Origin: Aliikangiella marina
GTDB lineage: Bacteria; Pseudomonadota; Gammaproteobacteria; Enterobacterales; Kangiellaceae
Assembly (NCBI RefSeq): GCF_007004765.1
Contig: NZ_VIKR01000001.1
Span: 620,001-684,000, forward strand
DNA length: 64,000 nt
Direction: 5' to 3'
Part shown: piece after piece, positions 8,523 through 18,718 of the stretch
Layout of the letters: each line of letters starts with the position of its first letter
How positions within the stretch are numbered: the stretch's first letter is position 1
Notes under the pieces: generated by a model
What the model was told of the DNA's origin: nothing
Database searches by the model: none
What the model saw: the letters and a program-made list of their open reading frames with translations, nothing else
Program-made: the position numbers and the translations under genes

Positions 8523-9161
8523 ATGATAGATGGTAAATTTGATGTTGTATTTCGTGGTCAAATAGTCAAAAGTTTCGATATTGATACAGTTAAAGCGAAT
8601 CTCGTCAAACTGTTTAAATCGTCACCCGAAGCGATTGAGCGCCTTTTTAGTGGTGCTGAAACCCCGATTAGGAAGGGGTTAGACTATTCGGCCGCAATGA
8701 AATACCAGTCAGCCTTAAAAAACGCGGGTGCGTTGGCCCTCATTAAGGAAGTCGAAGCAGAGCAGCCCAAATTACAGTCGGCAAACACTGGAAAAGCCTC
8801 TTTCGGCGCGCGAGATGAAGCGTCCGTACCTCAAGCTGAAAGTCAACAAGCACCGCAACAGCCGGCTGTTGCGGCTCAGACCGAAAGGTCTGCTCCAGCG
8901 ACCGAACCAGCGGCAAAACCGCCTCAACAACCAAGCGCAGACTCTATTGATGGTGAACTATCAATGGCCGAAGTCGGTGCTCAAATTCTGCCGGACAAAG
9001 TTTATGAAAAGCGTGATGTCGACACCAGCAGTCTCTCGTTAGCGGCAGCGGGTGAGCGAATATTGCCTGAGAAGGCGCCTGAACATCACGATGCACCAAA
9101 CATTGACCATTTGAAGATAACCGATGACACTACGCCAATTAGTGGAGAGCGTGAGCGTTAA
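8523..9161 (+). CDS. Uncharacterised protein with C-terminal short repeats
   Basis: A 212-residue protein in three parts. Residues 1-75 form a compact domain beginning FDVVFRGQIVKSFD with a conserved-looking helix (VKANLVKLFKSSPEAIERLFSG) and ending NAGALALI. This resembles an N-terminal domain I have met in many gammaproteobacterial hypothetical proteins. Residues 80-145 are a Gln/Pro/Ala-rich linker. The last 65 residues hold two imperfect copies of a motif of about 20 residues (LSMAEVGAQILPDK and LSLAAAGERILPEK). No signal peptide or membrane segment. Transcribed alone, convergent with cysZ. Function unknown. Confidence 0.7.
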   Translation: MIDGKFDVVFRGQIVKSFDIDTVKANLVKLFKSSPEAIERLFSGAETPIRKGLDYSAAMKYQSALKNAGALALIKEVEAEQPKLQSANTGKASFGARDEASVPQAESQQAPQQPAVAAQTERSAPATEPAAKPPQQPSADSIDGELSMAEVGAQILPDKVYEKRDVDTSSLSLAAAGERILPEKAPEHHDAPNIDHLKITDDTTPISGERER

Positions 9162-9200
9162 CCAATAATTGCTTAACGCTTCACCCGTCGAATCCAAAGC

Positions 9201-9941
9201 CTAGTCTCGATATTGCTCAAACCACATTGCAGTTGCCCCTGCTACCGCAACCGGCATGATAAGGATATTGACCACTGGGATCATCGTGATAAACATAATT
9301 ATCGCGCCAAAACCAAAAGACCCCGCTTTTTTGCAGCGGACAATATCGAGTGCTCTCGCAAACGGAATTCGGTGATTATCCAAAGGGTAATCGATGTACT
9401 GAATAGCGGTCATCCAAGCATTGAAGATAAACCAAATGATGGGCGCAATTGGTCCAATGATAAAAAATAGCAGTAAACAGCCGATTGCGCGCGGTAAGTA
9501 GTAAGCGAGTTTCTTCCATTCTCGCCCCATCAGCCGGGGAATGTCTTTGAAGAAGCCCCCCCAAGAAAACGCTTCTTCACGATAAGTCTCTCCTGACAAA
9601 TGGCGTTCTACCGCTTCCGACAAAAGCCCATTAAATGGTGCAGCTATCCAGTTGGCTAAAAATGCAAAAAGAAAGAAAACCATCACGAAAACACCGATAA
9701 CAATGAGTGGCCAAAACAACCATCCAAGGTTTTCGACAAACCATTGCACGACGGCATACTCGCTTTGTTGAAGACTATCGTACCAACTTGCGAGATAGTC
9801 CATCGCAAAAAATGTCGCGACTGATAACAGTATCAGGTTGATTATTAAGGGAATAAAGACAAATCGGCGGATCCCTTTTTGCCAAATTAGTGAAAAGCCT
9901 CTGCTCAAATATTGAGCGCCACTAAAGCTAGATGTCTGCAT
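9201..9941 (-). CDS. cysZ: CysZ-type sulfate permease
   Basis: A 246-residue inner-membrane protein of the CysZ family, which mediates sulfate entry for cysteine synthesis. The N-terminal SGAQYLSRGFSLI and the first long hydrophobic segment (residues 27-49) are typical. Further hydrophobic segments cover about 68-100, 145-175 and 205-235, with the family's DYPLDNHR region near residue 187 between them. The length matches E. coli CysZ. It is divergent from smc across a 184-bp gap; no other sulfate-assimilation gene is nearby. Confidence 0.9.
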   Translation of the reverse strand: MQTSSFSGAQYLSRGFSLIWQKGIRRFVFIPLIINLILLSVATFFAMDYLASWYDSLQQSEYAVVQWFVENLGWLFWPLIVIGVFVMVFFLFAFLANWIAAPFNGLLSEAVERHLSGETYREEAFSWGGFFKDIPRLMGREWKKLAYYLPRAIGCLLLFFIIGPIAPIIWFIFNAWMTAIQYIDYPLDNHRIPFARALDIVRCKKAGSFGFGAIIMFITMIPVVNILIMPVAVAGATAMWFEQYRD

Positions 9942-10125
9942 AATTAAAAATTACTCGGAATTATGATTTTTTTTGATGTGTTTTAATTGAGAAATAATTT
10001 AAACTACTGCGTTCGATAAAACTAGCCGAAATTTGTAAGAGATTCGTTCGTCGGGGAATTCGTTAACGATGCGGTCACTTAATACGGCATAAGAAAGCAA
10101 CAATTTAAATAGAATTACATAAAGA

Positions 10126-13100
10126 ATGCGTTTAAAACAAATAAAACTAGCTGGTTTTAAGTCTTTTGTTGACCCAACCAGCGTGCCATTTCCAGAGAAT
10201 TTGACCGCGATTGTTGGTCCAAACGGATGTGGTAAATCAAATCTTATTGATGCTGTAAGATGGGTAATGGGAGAGTCCTCGGCTAAAAACCTCCGCGGCG
10301 ATTCCATGACCGACGTTATTTTTAATGGTTCAACAGCAAGAAAGCCGGTTGGTCAGGCGAGTATCGAACTTGTCTTTGACAATTCAGACGGAACCGTTCA
10401 AGGCGAATACGCCAATTATGCAGAAATTTCTATCCGGCGTACGGTCACCAGAGATTCGCAAAACAGCTATTTTTTGAATGGCAGTAAGTGCCGCAGAAAG
10501 GATATCACCGATATCTTTCTGGGAACGGGTTTGGGCCCGCGTAGTTATGCGATTATCGAACAAGGAATGATTTCTCGCTTAATCGAGTCAAAACCACAAG
10601 AGCTTAGAATTTTCCTAGAAGAAGCCGCCGGTATTTCGAAATATAAAGAGCGTCGCAGAGAGACTGAAAACCGCATTCGACACACGCGCGAAAATATGGA
10701 GCGTTTGTCTGATATACGTGAAGAGCTGGGTAAACAATTAGCCCATTTACAACGTCAAGCAAATGCTGCTAACAAATATAAAGAATTTAAGCAGCAAGAG
10801 CGAACATTGAAAAGCGAATTAGCGGCACTTCGCTGGCAAAAATTCCATGGTCAGGTTGAAAGCTTACAGTCAGAAATCGCAAAGTTAGAGACGGAACTTG
10901 AGGCGAGGGTCGCAGAACAAAGACATGCGGACTTGCAGATAGAGCAAACTCGAGAGAGGCACATCGAACTGACTGATGGCTTTAATGCTGCGCAGGGCCG
11001 ATTTTATGGGGTCGGGGCCGATATTGCTCGGTTAGAACAAGGTATTGCTCACCGAAAAGAACGTCGGGTGCAACTTAACGATGATTTGAACCAGGTCACT
11101 TCCTCTTTGAAGCATTTGAATGAGCAAATGGAGCAGGATGAGGTTCAAATCGAAGAGCTTAAAGGTAAATTGTTGGAAGTTGAGCCAGAACAAGAAATCC
11201 AGGCTCAAGCGCTCGAACAGGCCCAAGAAGCGCTTGCAGACATTGAAGGCTCCTTGTTGGATTGGGAGCAGGAATGGGATGAGTTCAATCGACAAAGCTC
11301 CGAAAACAGCCAGAAAATGGAAGTTGAACGTACGCGGATCCAGCATTTTGAGAAAGTCATTGAACGTTTAGCCAAGCGAATTGAAGCAAACCAAGAAGAG
11401 CTCGATAAGCTGCAAGCGGAACCGGTTGAAGAGAGTATGTTAGAAGCTTCGGTCGAGCTCAATAAGGCCGAAGAAGAAACGCATACGCTATCAGAAACTG
11501 TTGAAGATATGATGGAACAGATTTCCGAGATGCGCGAAGTTCGCAGAACCCGTCAATCTGAAATTGATAAAACCCGTAGTGAATTACAAAAAGTCCAAAG
11601 CAGGCATATTTCACTGTCAGCCCTCCAAAAAGCGGCGCTAGGCTCAGACAACAAGCATGTCGAAAATTGGCTTGAGCAAAATAATATCAATAACAATAAA
11701 AGACTCGCTCAAGAAATTAAAGTTGATTCTGGCTGGGAAAAAGCTGTTGAAATCGTTCTTGGCGATTATCTAGACGCCGTTTCGCTTGATCGCCTGGATG
11801 ATATGCTCGACGGTCTAGACCAATTGGAGAGTGGCTCGATCGCCATTATTGATGCTTCGATTGCCAATTCAGGCCATTTGGCCGAGGGTTCTACGTTACT
11901 CAATAAGGTTGCCAACGCGGATAGTGTTGCCCATTTACTCGGCAACGTGTTTACCTGTGATTCACTTCAAGAGGCGCTAGCGAAAAGAGCGCAAATGAAT
12001 GCTGAGCAATCCGCTGTTACACCCGAGGGATTATGGATCGGCCCTAATTGGGCAAGAGTGTCTCGCAGTGATGCCGATGAATCCAGCGTACTAGAGAGAG
12101 AGAAAGAACTCGAGACATTAGCCATCGAATTAGAATCGCTCGAAGCTAAAATGGAAGCACTCACCGAAAAGGCCGACGAAGAGCGAGAGAGCCTCAGTGA
12201 CCTAGAGAAAAGCTGGGAAGATAAACAACGTCAACTTGGGGTTGCCAACAAGCGTTACAGCGAATTGCGTGCCCAAGTTGGCTCGCAACAAGCTAAGTTA
12301 GAACAAGTCTCGCGCCGTAAAGAGAGCTTAAGCAAAGAATTAGTCGACCTTCAACAGCAGGTACAAGCGGATGAGCAAGTTTTATCGCAGAGCCGTTCCA
12401 GTCTCGAAAAGCTGGTGGATGCGATGGCTGAAGACATGGAGAAGAAAGAGTCGCTGGCTAGACTGAGAGAAGAAAAGCGACATGGCGTTGAACAAGCGAG
12501 AGGGCAGGTTCAATCCGCAAAAGATCATAGCCATCGAATTGAGCTTCAAGTAGCTAACATCAAGTCTGAAATTAATTCAGTCCAGTCGACTAACCAGCGC
12601 ATGCATACCCAAATTAATGAGTTGCAAACGCGCAAGATTAGTCTTGAAGAGTCGCTCAATACGGTTAACTCTCCGGATGATGAACTGCAGCTAGAGCTTG
12701 AAGCCGCTTTGGAAAAGCGCCTTGAGTCAGAGCAAGAGCTATCAGTCGCCAGAGATGCGTTGGAAGAAGTCGATAAACAAATACGCGGCTACGAAAAACA
12801 ACGTCACGATGCTGAGCAATCCTCACAGGCGGTCAGAAGTCGCTTAGAGCGACTTAAAATGCAGTGGTCTGAAAATACGACTATGCAGAAAAATCAGGCG
12901 GAGAGTTTGTCCGGAGAGGAACATGACATCGAGCAGATTCTCGCGCAAATTGAGGAAGGGGCGAACGAAGAAGAATGGCAATCACGTCTCGAAAAAGTCG
13001 CAGCCAAAATTCAAAGGCTGGGCGCCATTAATCTTGCCGCAATCGAAGAGCACGAGCAGCAATCTGAGCGCAAAGTGTATTTAGATGCCCAATTTGAAGA

Positions 13101-13632
13101 TCTTGAAGAGTCCCTCGAGACGCTAGAAGGTGTCATTCGTAAGATTGACAAGGAAACTCGAACTCGTTTTAAAGAAACCTTTGATAAAGTTAATGCCGGA
13201 ATGAAAGAGCTATTTCCAAAGGTGTTTGGTGGCGGTCATGCTTATCTTGAATTAACGGGAGAGGACTTACTCGATACAGGCGTAACCGTGATGGCGCGTC
13301 CACCGGGTAAACGCAACAGTACAATCCACTTGTTATCGGGTGGTGAAAAAGCATTGACAGCACTCTCTCTGGTATTTTCGATATTCCGACTGAACCCCGC
13401 GCCTTTCTGTATGCTAGACGAGGTTGATGCACCCCTTGACGACGCAAATGTGGGTCGCTACTGTAAGCTAGTAAAAGAAATGTCAGAATCAGTACAGTTT
13501 ATTTACATCACACATAATAAGGTATCGATGGAAATGGCCAGTGCGTTAGCAGGGGTAACCATGCAAGAACCTGGCGCATCACGATTAGTTGCGGTTGATG
13601 TTGATGAAGCTGCTCAGTTGATTGCACAATAA
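10126..13632 (+). CDS. smc: Chromosome segregation ATPase SMC
   Basis: A 1168-residue SMC protein, the core of the ScpA/ScpB condensin complex that loops and organises the chromosome. The Walker A motif GPNGCGKSN is at residues 31-39. Long coiled coils occupy about 165-500 and 660-1000, the hinge domain lies at about 510-650, and the C-terminal head carries the ABC signature LLSGGEK near 1069 and Walker B CMLDEVD near 1095 with the D-loop following. Length is normal. Presence of SMC rather than MukB separates this organism from enterobacteria and vibrios. It starts a co-directional block with zipA (59 bp gap) and ligA, an order seen in pseudomonads and relatives. Confidence 0.97.
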   Translation: MRLKQIKLAGFKSFVDPTSVPFPENLTAIVGPNGCGKSNLIDAVRWVMGESSAKNLRGDSMTDVIFNGSTARKPVGQASIELVFDNSDGTVQGEYANYAEISIRRTVTRDSQNSYFLNGSKCRRKDITDIFLGTGLGPRSYAIIEQGMISRLIESKPQELRIFLEEAAGISKYKERRRETENRIRHTRENMERLSDIREELGKQLAHLQRQANAANKYKEFKQQERTLKSELAALRWQKFHGQVESLQSEIAKLETELEARVAEQRHADLQIEQTRERHIELTDGFNAAQGRFYGVGADIARLEQGIAHRKERRVQLNDDLNQVTSSLKHLNEQMEQDEVQIEELKGKLLEVEPEQEIQAQALEQAQEALADIEGSLLDWEQEWDEFNRQSSENSQKMEVERTRIQHFEKVIERLAKRIEANQEELDKLQAEPVEESMLEASVELNKAEEETHTLSETVEDMMEQISEMREVRRTRQSEIDKTRSELQKVQSRHISLSALQKAALGSDNKHVENWLEQNNINNNKRLAQEIKVDSGWEKAVEIVLGDYLDAVSLDRLDDMLDGLDQLESGSIAIIDASIANSGHLAEGSTLLNKVANADSVAHLLGNVFTCDSLQEALAKRAQMNAEQSAVTPEGLWIGPNWARVSRSDADESSVLEREKELETLAIELESLEAKMEALTEKADEERESLSDLEKSWEDKQRQLGVANKRYSELRAQVGSQQAKLEQVSRRKESLSKELVDLQQQVQADEQVLSQSRSSLEKLVDAMAEDMEKKESLARLREEKRHGVEQARGQVQSAKDHSHRIELQVANIKSEINSVQSTNQRMHTQINELQTRKISLEESLNTVNSPDDELQLELEAALEKRLESEQELSVARDALEEVDKQIRGYEKQRHDAEQSSQAVRSRLERLKMQWSENTTMQKNQAESLSGEEHDIEQILAQIEEGANEEEWQSRLEKVAAKIQRLGAINLAAIEEHEQQSERKVYLDAQFEDLEESLETLEGVIRKIDKETRTRFKETFDKVNAGMKELFPKVFGGGHAYLELTGEDLLDTGVTVMARPPGKRNSTIHLLSGGEKALTALSLVFSIFRLNPAPFCMLDEVDAPLDDANVGRYCKLVKEMSESVQFIYITHNKVSMEMASALAGVTMQEPGASRLVAVDVDEAAQLIAQ

Positions 13633-13691
13633 TAGAGTCAGTGTGTTCATCAACAGCATATTTTAGGGTAAGGTAAGACCGAGCAAATAAT

Positions 13692-14564
13692 ATGGATTGG
13701 CAAATACGGATAGCACTTCTGGTCACCGGTATTTTCGTTATCGGGTTTATTGTTTATGATTTTAACCGCCGGAAAAAAGCTCAGGCGGAAAAAGAAAGAT
13801 TGATCGATCAAATGCGTCGTTCCGCTGAGCATGTCGATGCTGCTGGTTTCGACTTTACGGGAGTTGGCAGTGCTCGGCCAGTTTCAGCCGATGATGTCGA
13901 TACAGAATCTCTCGAGACTGCGGTCGTTCAGGCCGATGAATCTAGCGAACCTGCGATGAGTGAGACCAGCAAATCGTCAGTCGTAGTGAGCCAGAGTGTT
14001 CCAAAAAAAATAAGTCAAAACGATTCAAACAGTCGGGCAGAGGATTCGGATGCAAAGATCGTAAAGCCTCAGCAGAAAGCGTCGCCCACAGAGCAGCTCA
14101 CTCTCGACGATAACCCGCCTCAACAAGCGCCTGAAATGGTGATTTCATTAATACTCCAAGCTGAGGAAGGTAAGACCTACCACGGAAAAGATTTTATGCC
14201 ACTGGTTTTATCTCAAGGGCTACGTCATGGCGAAATGGGAATATTCCATCGTCATATGGGCAGTGGCGGAAAACCCGGCGCAGTCATGTATAGCGTTGCA
14301 AATGCGATAAAACCAGGAACATTTGAGCTGGCAAATATTGAAAGATTTGAAACACCTGCTTTTGCCTTCTTTATGACCTTGCCCGGGCCGACAGAGCCCG
14401 TTGCTGCTCTCGAGGGAATGGTGAAAACAATCAAACTTTTTCAGGCAGAGCTAGGCGGTCAAATTCTTGATGACAGTAAGAGTGTTTATACTGAACAACG
14501 CTACCAACATCAGCTCGATACTGTTAAAGAATATGTCACCAAAGCTGGTATCTACAATCGCTAA
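13692..14564 (+). CDS. zipA: Cell division protein ZipA
   Basis: A 290-residue bitopic division protein that tethers FtsZ to the inner membrane. Residues 4-21 form the N-terminal membrane anchor, followed by basic residues (NRRKKAQAEK). A Ser/Glu/Pro/Gln-rich linker runs to about residue 145, then the FtsZ-binding ZipA C-terminal domain (about 150-285), with the family features LSQGLRHGEMGIFHRH and MTLPGP. The layout, the length and the position between smc and ligA all agree. Confidence 0.94.
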   Translation: MDWQIRIALLVTGIFVIGFIVYDFNRRKKAQAEKERLIDQMRRSAEHVDAAGFDFTGVGSARPVSADDVDTESLETAVVQADESSEPAMSETSKSSVVVSQSVPKKISQNDSNSRAEDSDAKIVKPQQKASPTEQLTLDDNPPQQAPEMVISLILQAEEGKTYHGKDFMPLVLSQGLRHGEMGIFHRHMGSGGKPGAVMYSVANAIKPGTFELANIERFETPAFAFFMTLPGPTEPVAALEGMVKTIKLFQAELGGQILDDSKSVYTEQRYQHQLDTVKEYVTKAGIYNR

Positions 14565-14627
14565 ATCGGCTATCCGGGGTGCTGCAACTTCTTTACCCAA
14601 AAAGCACGCAAGTTATCGTCAATCTAA

Positions 14628-16655
<2,028 letters not shown>

Positions 16656-16853
16656 ACAAGCGAAATTAAGTCCGTCTCCATAACACGTGAGGAGAGAGGG
16701 TAAGAAAAAAGCCCGAGTTCTATGTATAGAATCGCCGCAGTCGGCATTGTGAGTTGAACGGAACCCCGCGAAAGCCAATTCAAAACTGGAATAAAAAAAC
16801 CAGGCATTCGTTTTAACCATTATCTGTTTCACATCGATTCGAGGAGAATAACG

Positions 16854-17063
16854 ATGCGTCATCATAAATGGTCTTGCCCTAAATGCGCCCATAAAGATTT
16901 TTCAACTGGTGAAATGCGGGTTTCTGGCGGCTTTTGGTCGCGAATATTCGATGTACAAAACAAACGTTATTTTGCGGTAACCTGCGATAACTGCAGTTAC
17001 ACGGAGTTTTATAAAGGTAAGGCATCGACGCTGGGCAACGTTTTTGATTTCTTTACCGGCTAG
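16854..17063 (+). CDS. Small zinc-ribbon protein
   Basis: A 69-residue protein with two Cys pairs (CPKC at residues 8-11 and CDNC near 45-48) that should bind one zinc. The pattern, with TGEMRVSGGFWSRIFDVQ between the knuckles and a C-terminal FYKGK, matches a family of predicted nucleic-acid-binding Zn-ribbon proteins. The ATG has GAGGAG 9 bases upstream. Located 198 bp after ligA and convergent with the next gene. Specific role unknown. Confidence 0.85.
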   Translation: MRHHKWSCPKCAHKDFSTGEMRVSGGFWSRIFDVQNKRYFAVTCDNCSYTEFYKGKASTLGNVFDFFTG

Positions 17064-17148
17064 TGATTAGGCGAAAGACGATGGCTACCCAACACGGGTT
17101 GACCTGAGGCTGTATACTGCCAAAACTATAGAAAACTAATCGCAGGAA

Positions 17149-17934
17149 TTACCATGCCCAGTTTTTAATATATTCTGGAGTTTGTTTTACTCTTGCGATT
17201 GCACTATTAAACCTTTCCACTGTCGCTTGCGTTACCGTCTTTTTGCTAAACATCAAAGAAACGGGGGATGAACTAACGGCAATTTTACAAACTTTTAGTG
17301 GCCCCGTTTTAGGGTTATTGCGGATCATAAATGCCATTACTGCAGGATCGTCCACAAAGGCATCGAGCTGATTTTCTGCAAACAATTTGTAATGCTCGGT
17401 ATTGTCGTCTCTGTAAATAAGTTTTGAATTAAGTTCCGGCGTCGACTGAATACTTCTGATTGTCTCTCCATAGATATTACCGCGTGTGATCCCCAGTCTC
17501 ATTCCTGATTCTATTAGTGCAGCAACTGGCTGTGATTTACAAGCTTCCATATACTTAGGCCGTACGTAAAGTGCGAGTACTTCATTGCGATAGGGAGATG
17601 AAAATAGTGCAAATTTCTCTCGCTCTTCGGTAACTGAGGTATCAAAGGTCATATCGATAGTACCATCTCTAATACCTTGCTGGTTGTCTGGAAAGTTTTG
17701 CGATATGAAACTGAGCTTGCAATTTGCCGCTTCGCCAATTTGTTTGATTAGATCGATTTGAATGCCTTTGGGCTCGCCGTTCTCAGTAAATTGGTAGGGT
17801 GGCCAATCACCCCAGCCAATTTTGATATGGCAATCTTCTTGTGGTTGAGACTGAGCATTTGCGTCTTTTTCACCAATAGATAGCCAAGCAATCATTGTTA
17901 TTGTTAACAGTAAGCACTGCTTAGAGGTTGTCAC
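17149..17934 (-). CDS. Periplasmic solute-binding protein, family 3
   Basis: A 261-residue extracellular solute-binding protein of the polar amino-acid class. A signal peptide ends near residue 27 (KDANA). The mature part starts with the family pattern I-x-W-G-D-W-P-P-Y and continues with GIQIDLI and the second-lobe motif LGITRGNIYG. Several cysteines could form disulfides. No permease or ATPase gene is adjacent, so it may be an orphan binding protein, or a sensor or enzyme-like relative rather than an ABC transporter subunit. The start codon is GTG with no obvious ribosome site. Confidence 0.8.
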   Translation of the reverse strand: MTTSKQCLLLTITMIAWLSIGEKDANAQSQPQEDCHIKIGWGDWPPYQFTENGEPKGIQIDLIKQIGEAANCKLSFISQNFPDNQQGIRDGTIDMTFDTSVTEEREKFALFSSPYRNEVLALYVRPKYMEACKSQPVAALIESGMRLGITRGNIYGETIRSIQSTPELNSKLIYRDDNTEHYKLFAENQLDAFVDDPAVMAFMIRNNPKTGPLKVCKIAVSSSPVSLMFSKKTVTQATVERFNSAIARVKQTPEYIKNWAW

Positions 17935-18245
17935 TTAAAGCACATTCCAATTTATTGATGTCATTTGAGTTTAGTGGATTGGTATCTCAAAGGCCAACTT
18001 TTCGACCGTAACCTATGTAAGTAAAAATTGTTATTGTGTTTTATATCAAAAAACATGATAGCAATTAGTTTTTAGAACATATTAGAATTTCGAGATGTTT
18101 TTGGGTGGATTTTGAGACATTTCTCACAAGACGATCATCAAATCGGCCACAGTAATATCAGTTTTAGCTTCTGTGTATATATTTAAAGCTCAGTCATAAT
18201 TAAGTCCGTTGGATACCGACGGAGCATTAACAAGAGGATTGATTT
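17935..18245. other. Intergenic region, 311 bp
   Basis: Lies between divergent genes and should carry promoters for both. It is AT-rich around 18000-18110. AAGAGGA at about 18231-18237 is the ribosome site of the gene starting at 18246. I see no RNA gene or strong dyad. Confidence 0.4.
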
Positions 18246-18434
18246 ATGTTGAAGACGAAGCATCAATGGGTAACATTCACTAAGGGTCGAGTTAAAGTTA
18301 AAGCATGCGCCATTTGTGGTGAACTTCAGTTACCGAGCAATGCGGATGACCATTGTGAAAATGCCGATGTTTATCAAAGCCAAATTGTTAAAGCAGGTTA
18401 CCGTGTTTATGACGGATATGCTGCAGCCCGGTAA
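18246..18434 (+). CDS. Small CxxC protein of 62 residues
   Basis: A 62-residue basic protein with a single CAICG knuckle at residues 22-26, followed by ELQLPSN and a lone Cys near residue 38. This is an incomplete zinc-ribbon-like pattern that may bind metal with the help of the two adjacent histidines or by dimerisation. The ATG follows AAGAGGA at good spacing. No membrane segment. I do not recognise a named family. Confidence 0.6.
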   Translation: MLKTKHQWVTFTKGRVKVKACAICGELQLPSNADDHCENADVYQSQIVKAGYRVYDGYAAAR

Positions 18435-18464
18435 GTAACAACGCGTACTCAATAGTTGTAAATT

Positions 18465-18492
18465 AGCTGAATCGCTGGTGATTAATTCAGCT
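18465..18492. repeat. Inverted repeat, 8-bp arms
   Basis: AGCTGAAT and ATTCAGCT flank a 12-base spacer 30 bp after the small CxxC gene. No T-run follows, so it is probably not a terminator itself. Confidence 0.35.
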
Positions 18493-18654
18493 CAAGTCTG
18501 CAGGTAGTATTGTACAAAGTAAAAATTGTACTTTTAAAAATGTAGTAAGTAGTTGTCCAAAGTAATCGGGAAGCAACGCTAGTTTCGGTTAATAAAACCT
18601 TAGAGAAGCGTCTCAATTATTTTGAGAGAAGTGTGTTAGTTAGGAAGTAGTTGG

Positions 18655-18684
18655 AAAGGCCAAACAGTGTTTGGCCTTTTTTTT
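18655..18684 (+). terminator. Strong intrinsic terminator
   Basis: A perfect 11-bp stem AAAGGCCAAAC/GTTTGGCCTTT with a 3-base loop ends in a run of eight T. It lies between convergent genes and serves rightward transcription arriving from 18246-18434; only three Ts follow it on the other strand. Confidence 0.92.
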
Positions 18685-18718
18685 GCGCACTAACCAATCG
18701 TTCTAACCAATTGTTTAA

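Noticed and set aside
10126-13632. Several antisense and out-of-frame reading frames of 65-104 codons inside smc
   Set aside because: They lie wholly inside a well-supported gene, lack ribosome sites and have no domain-like sequence.
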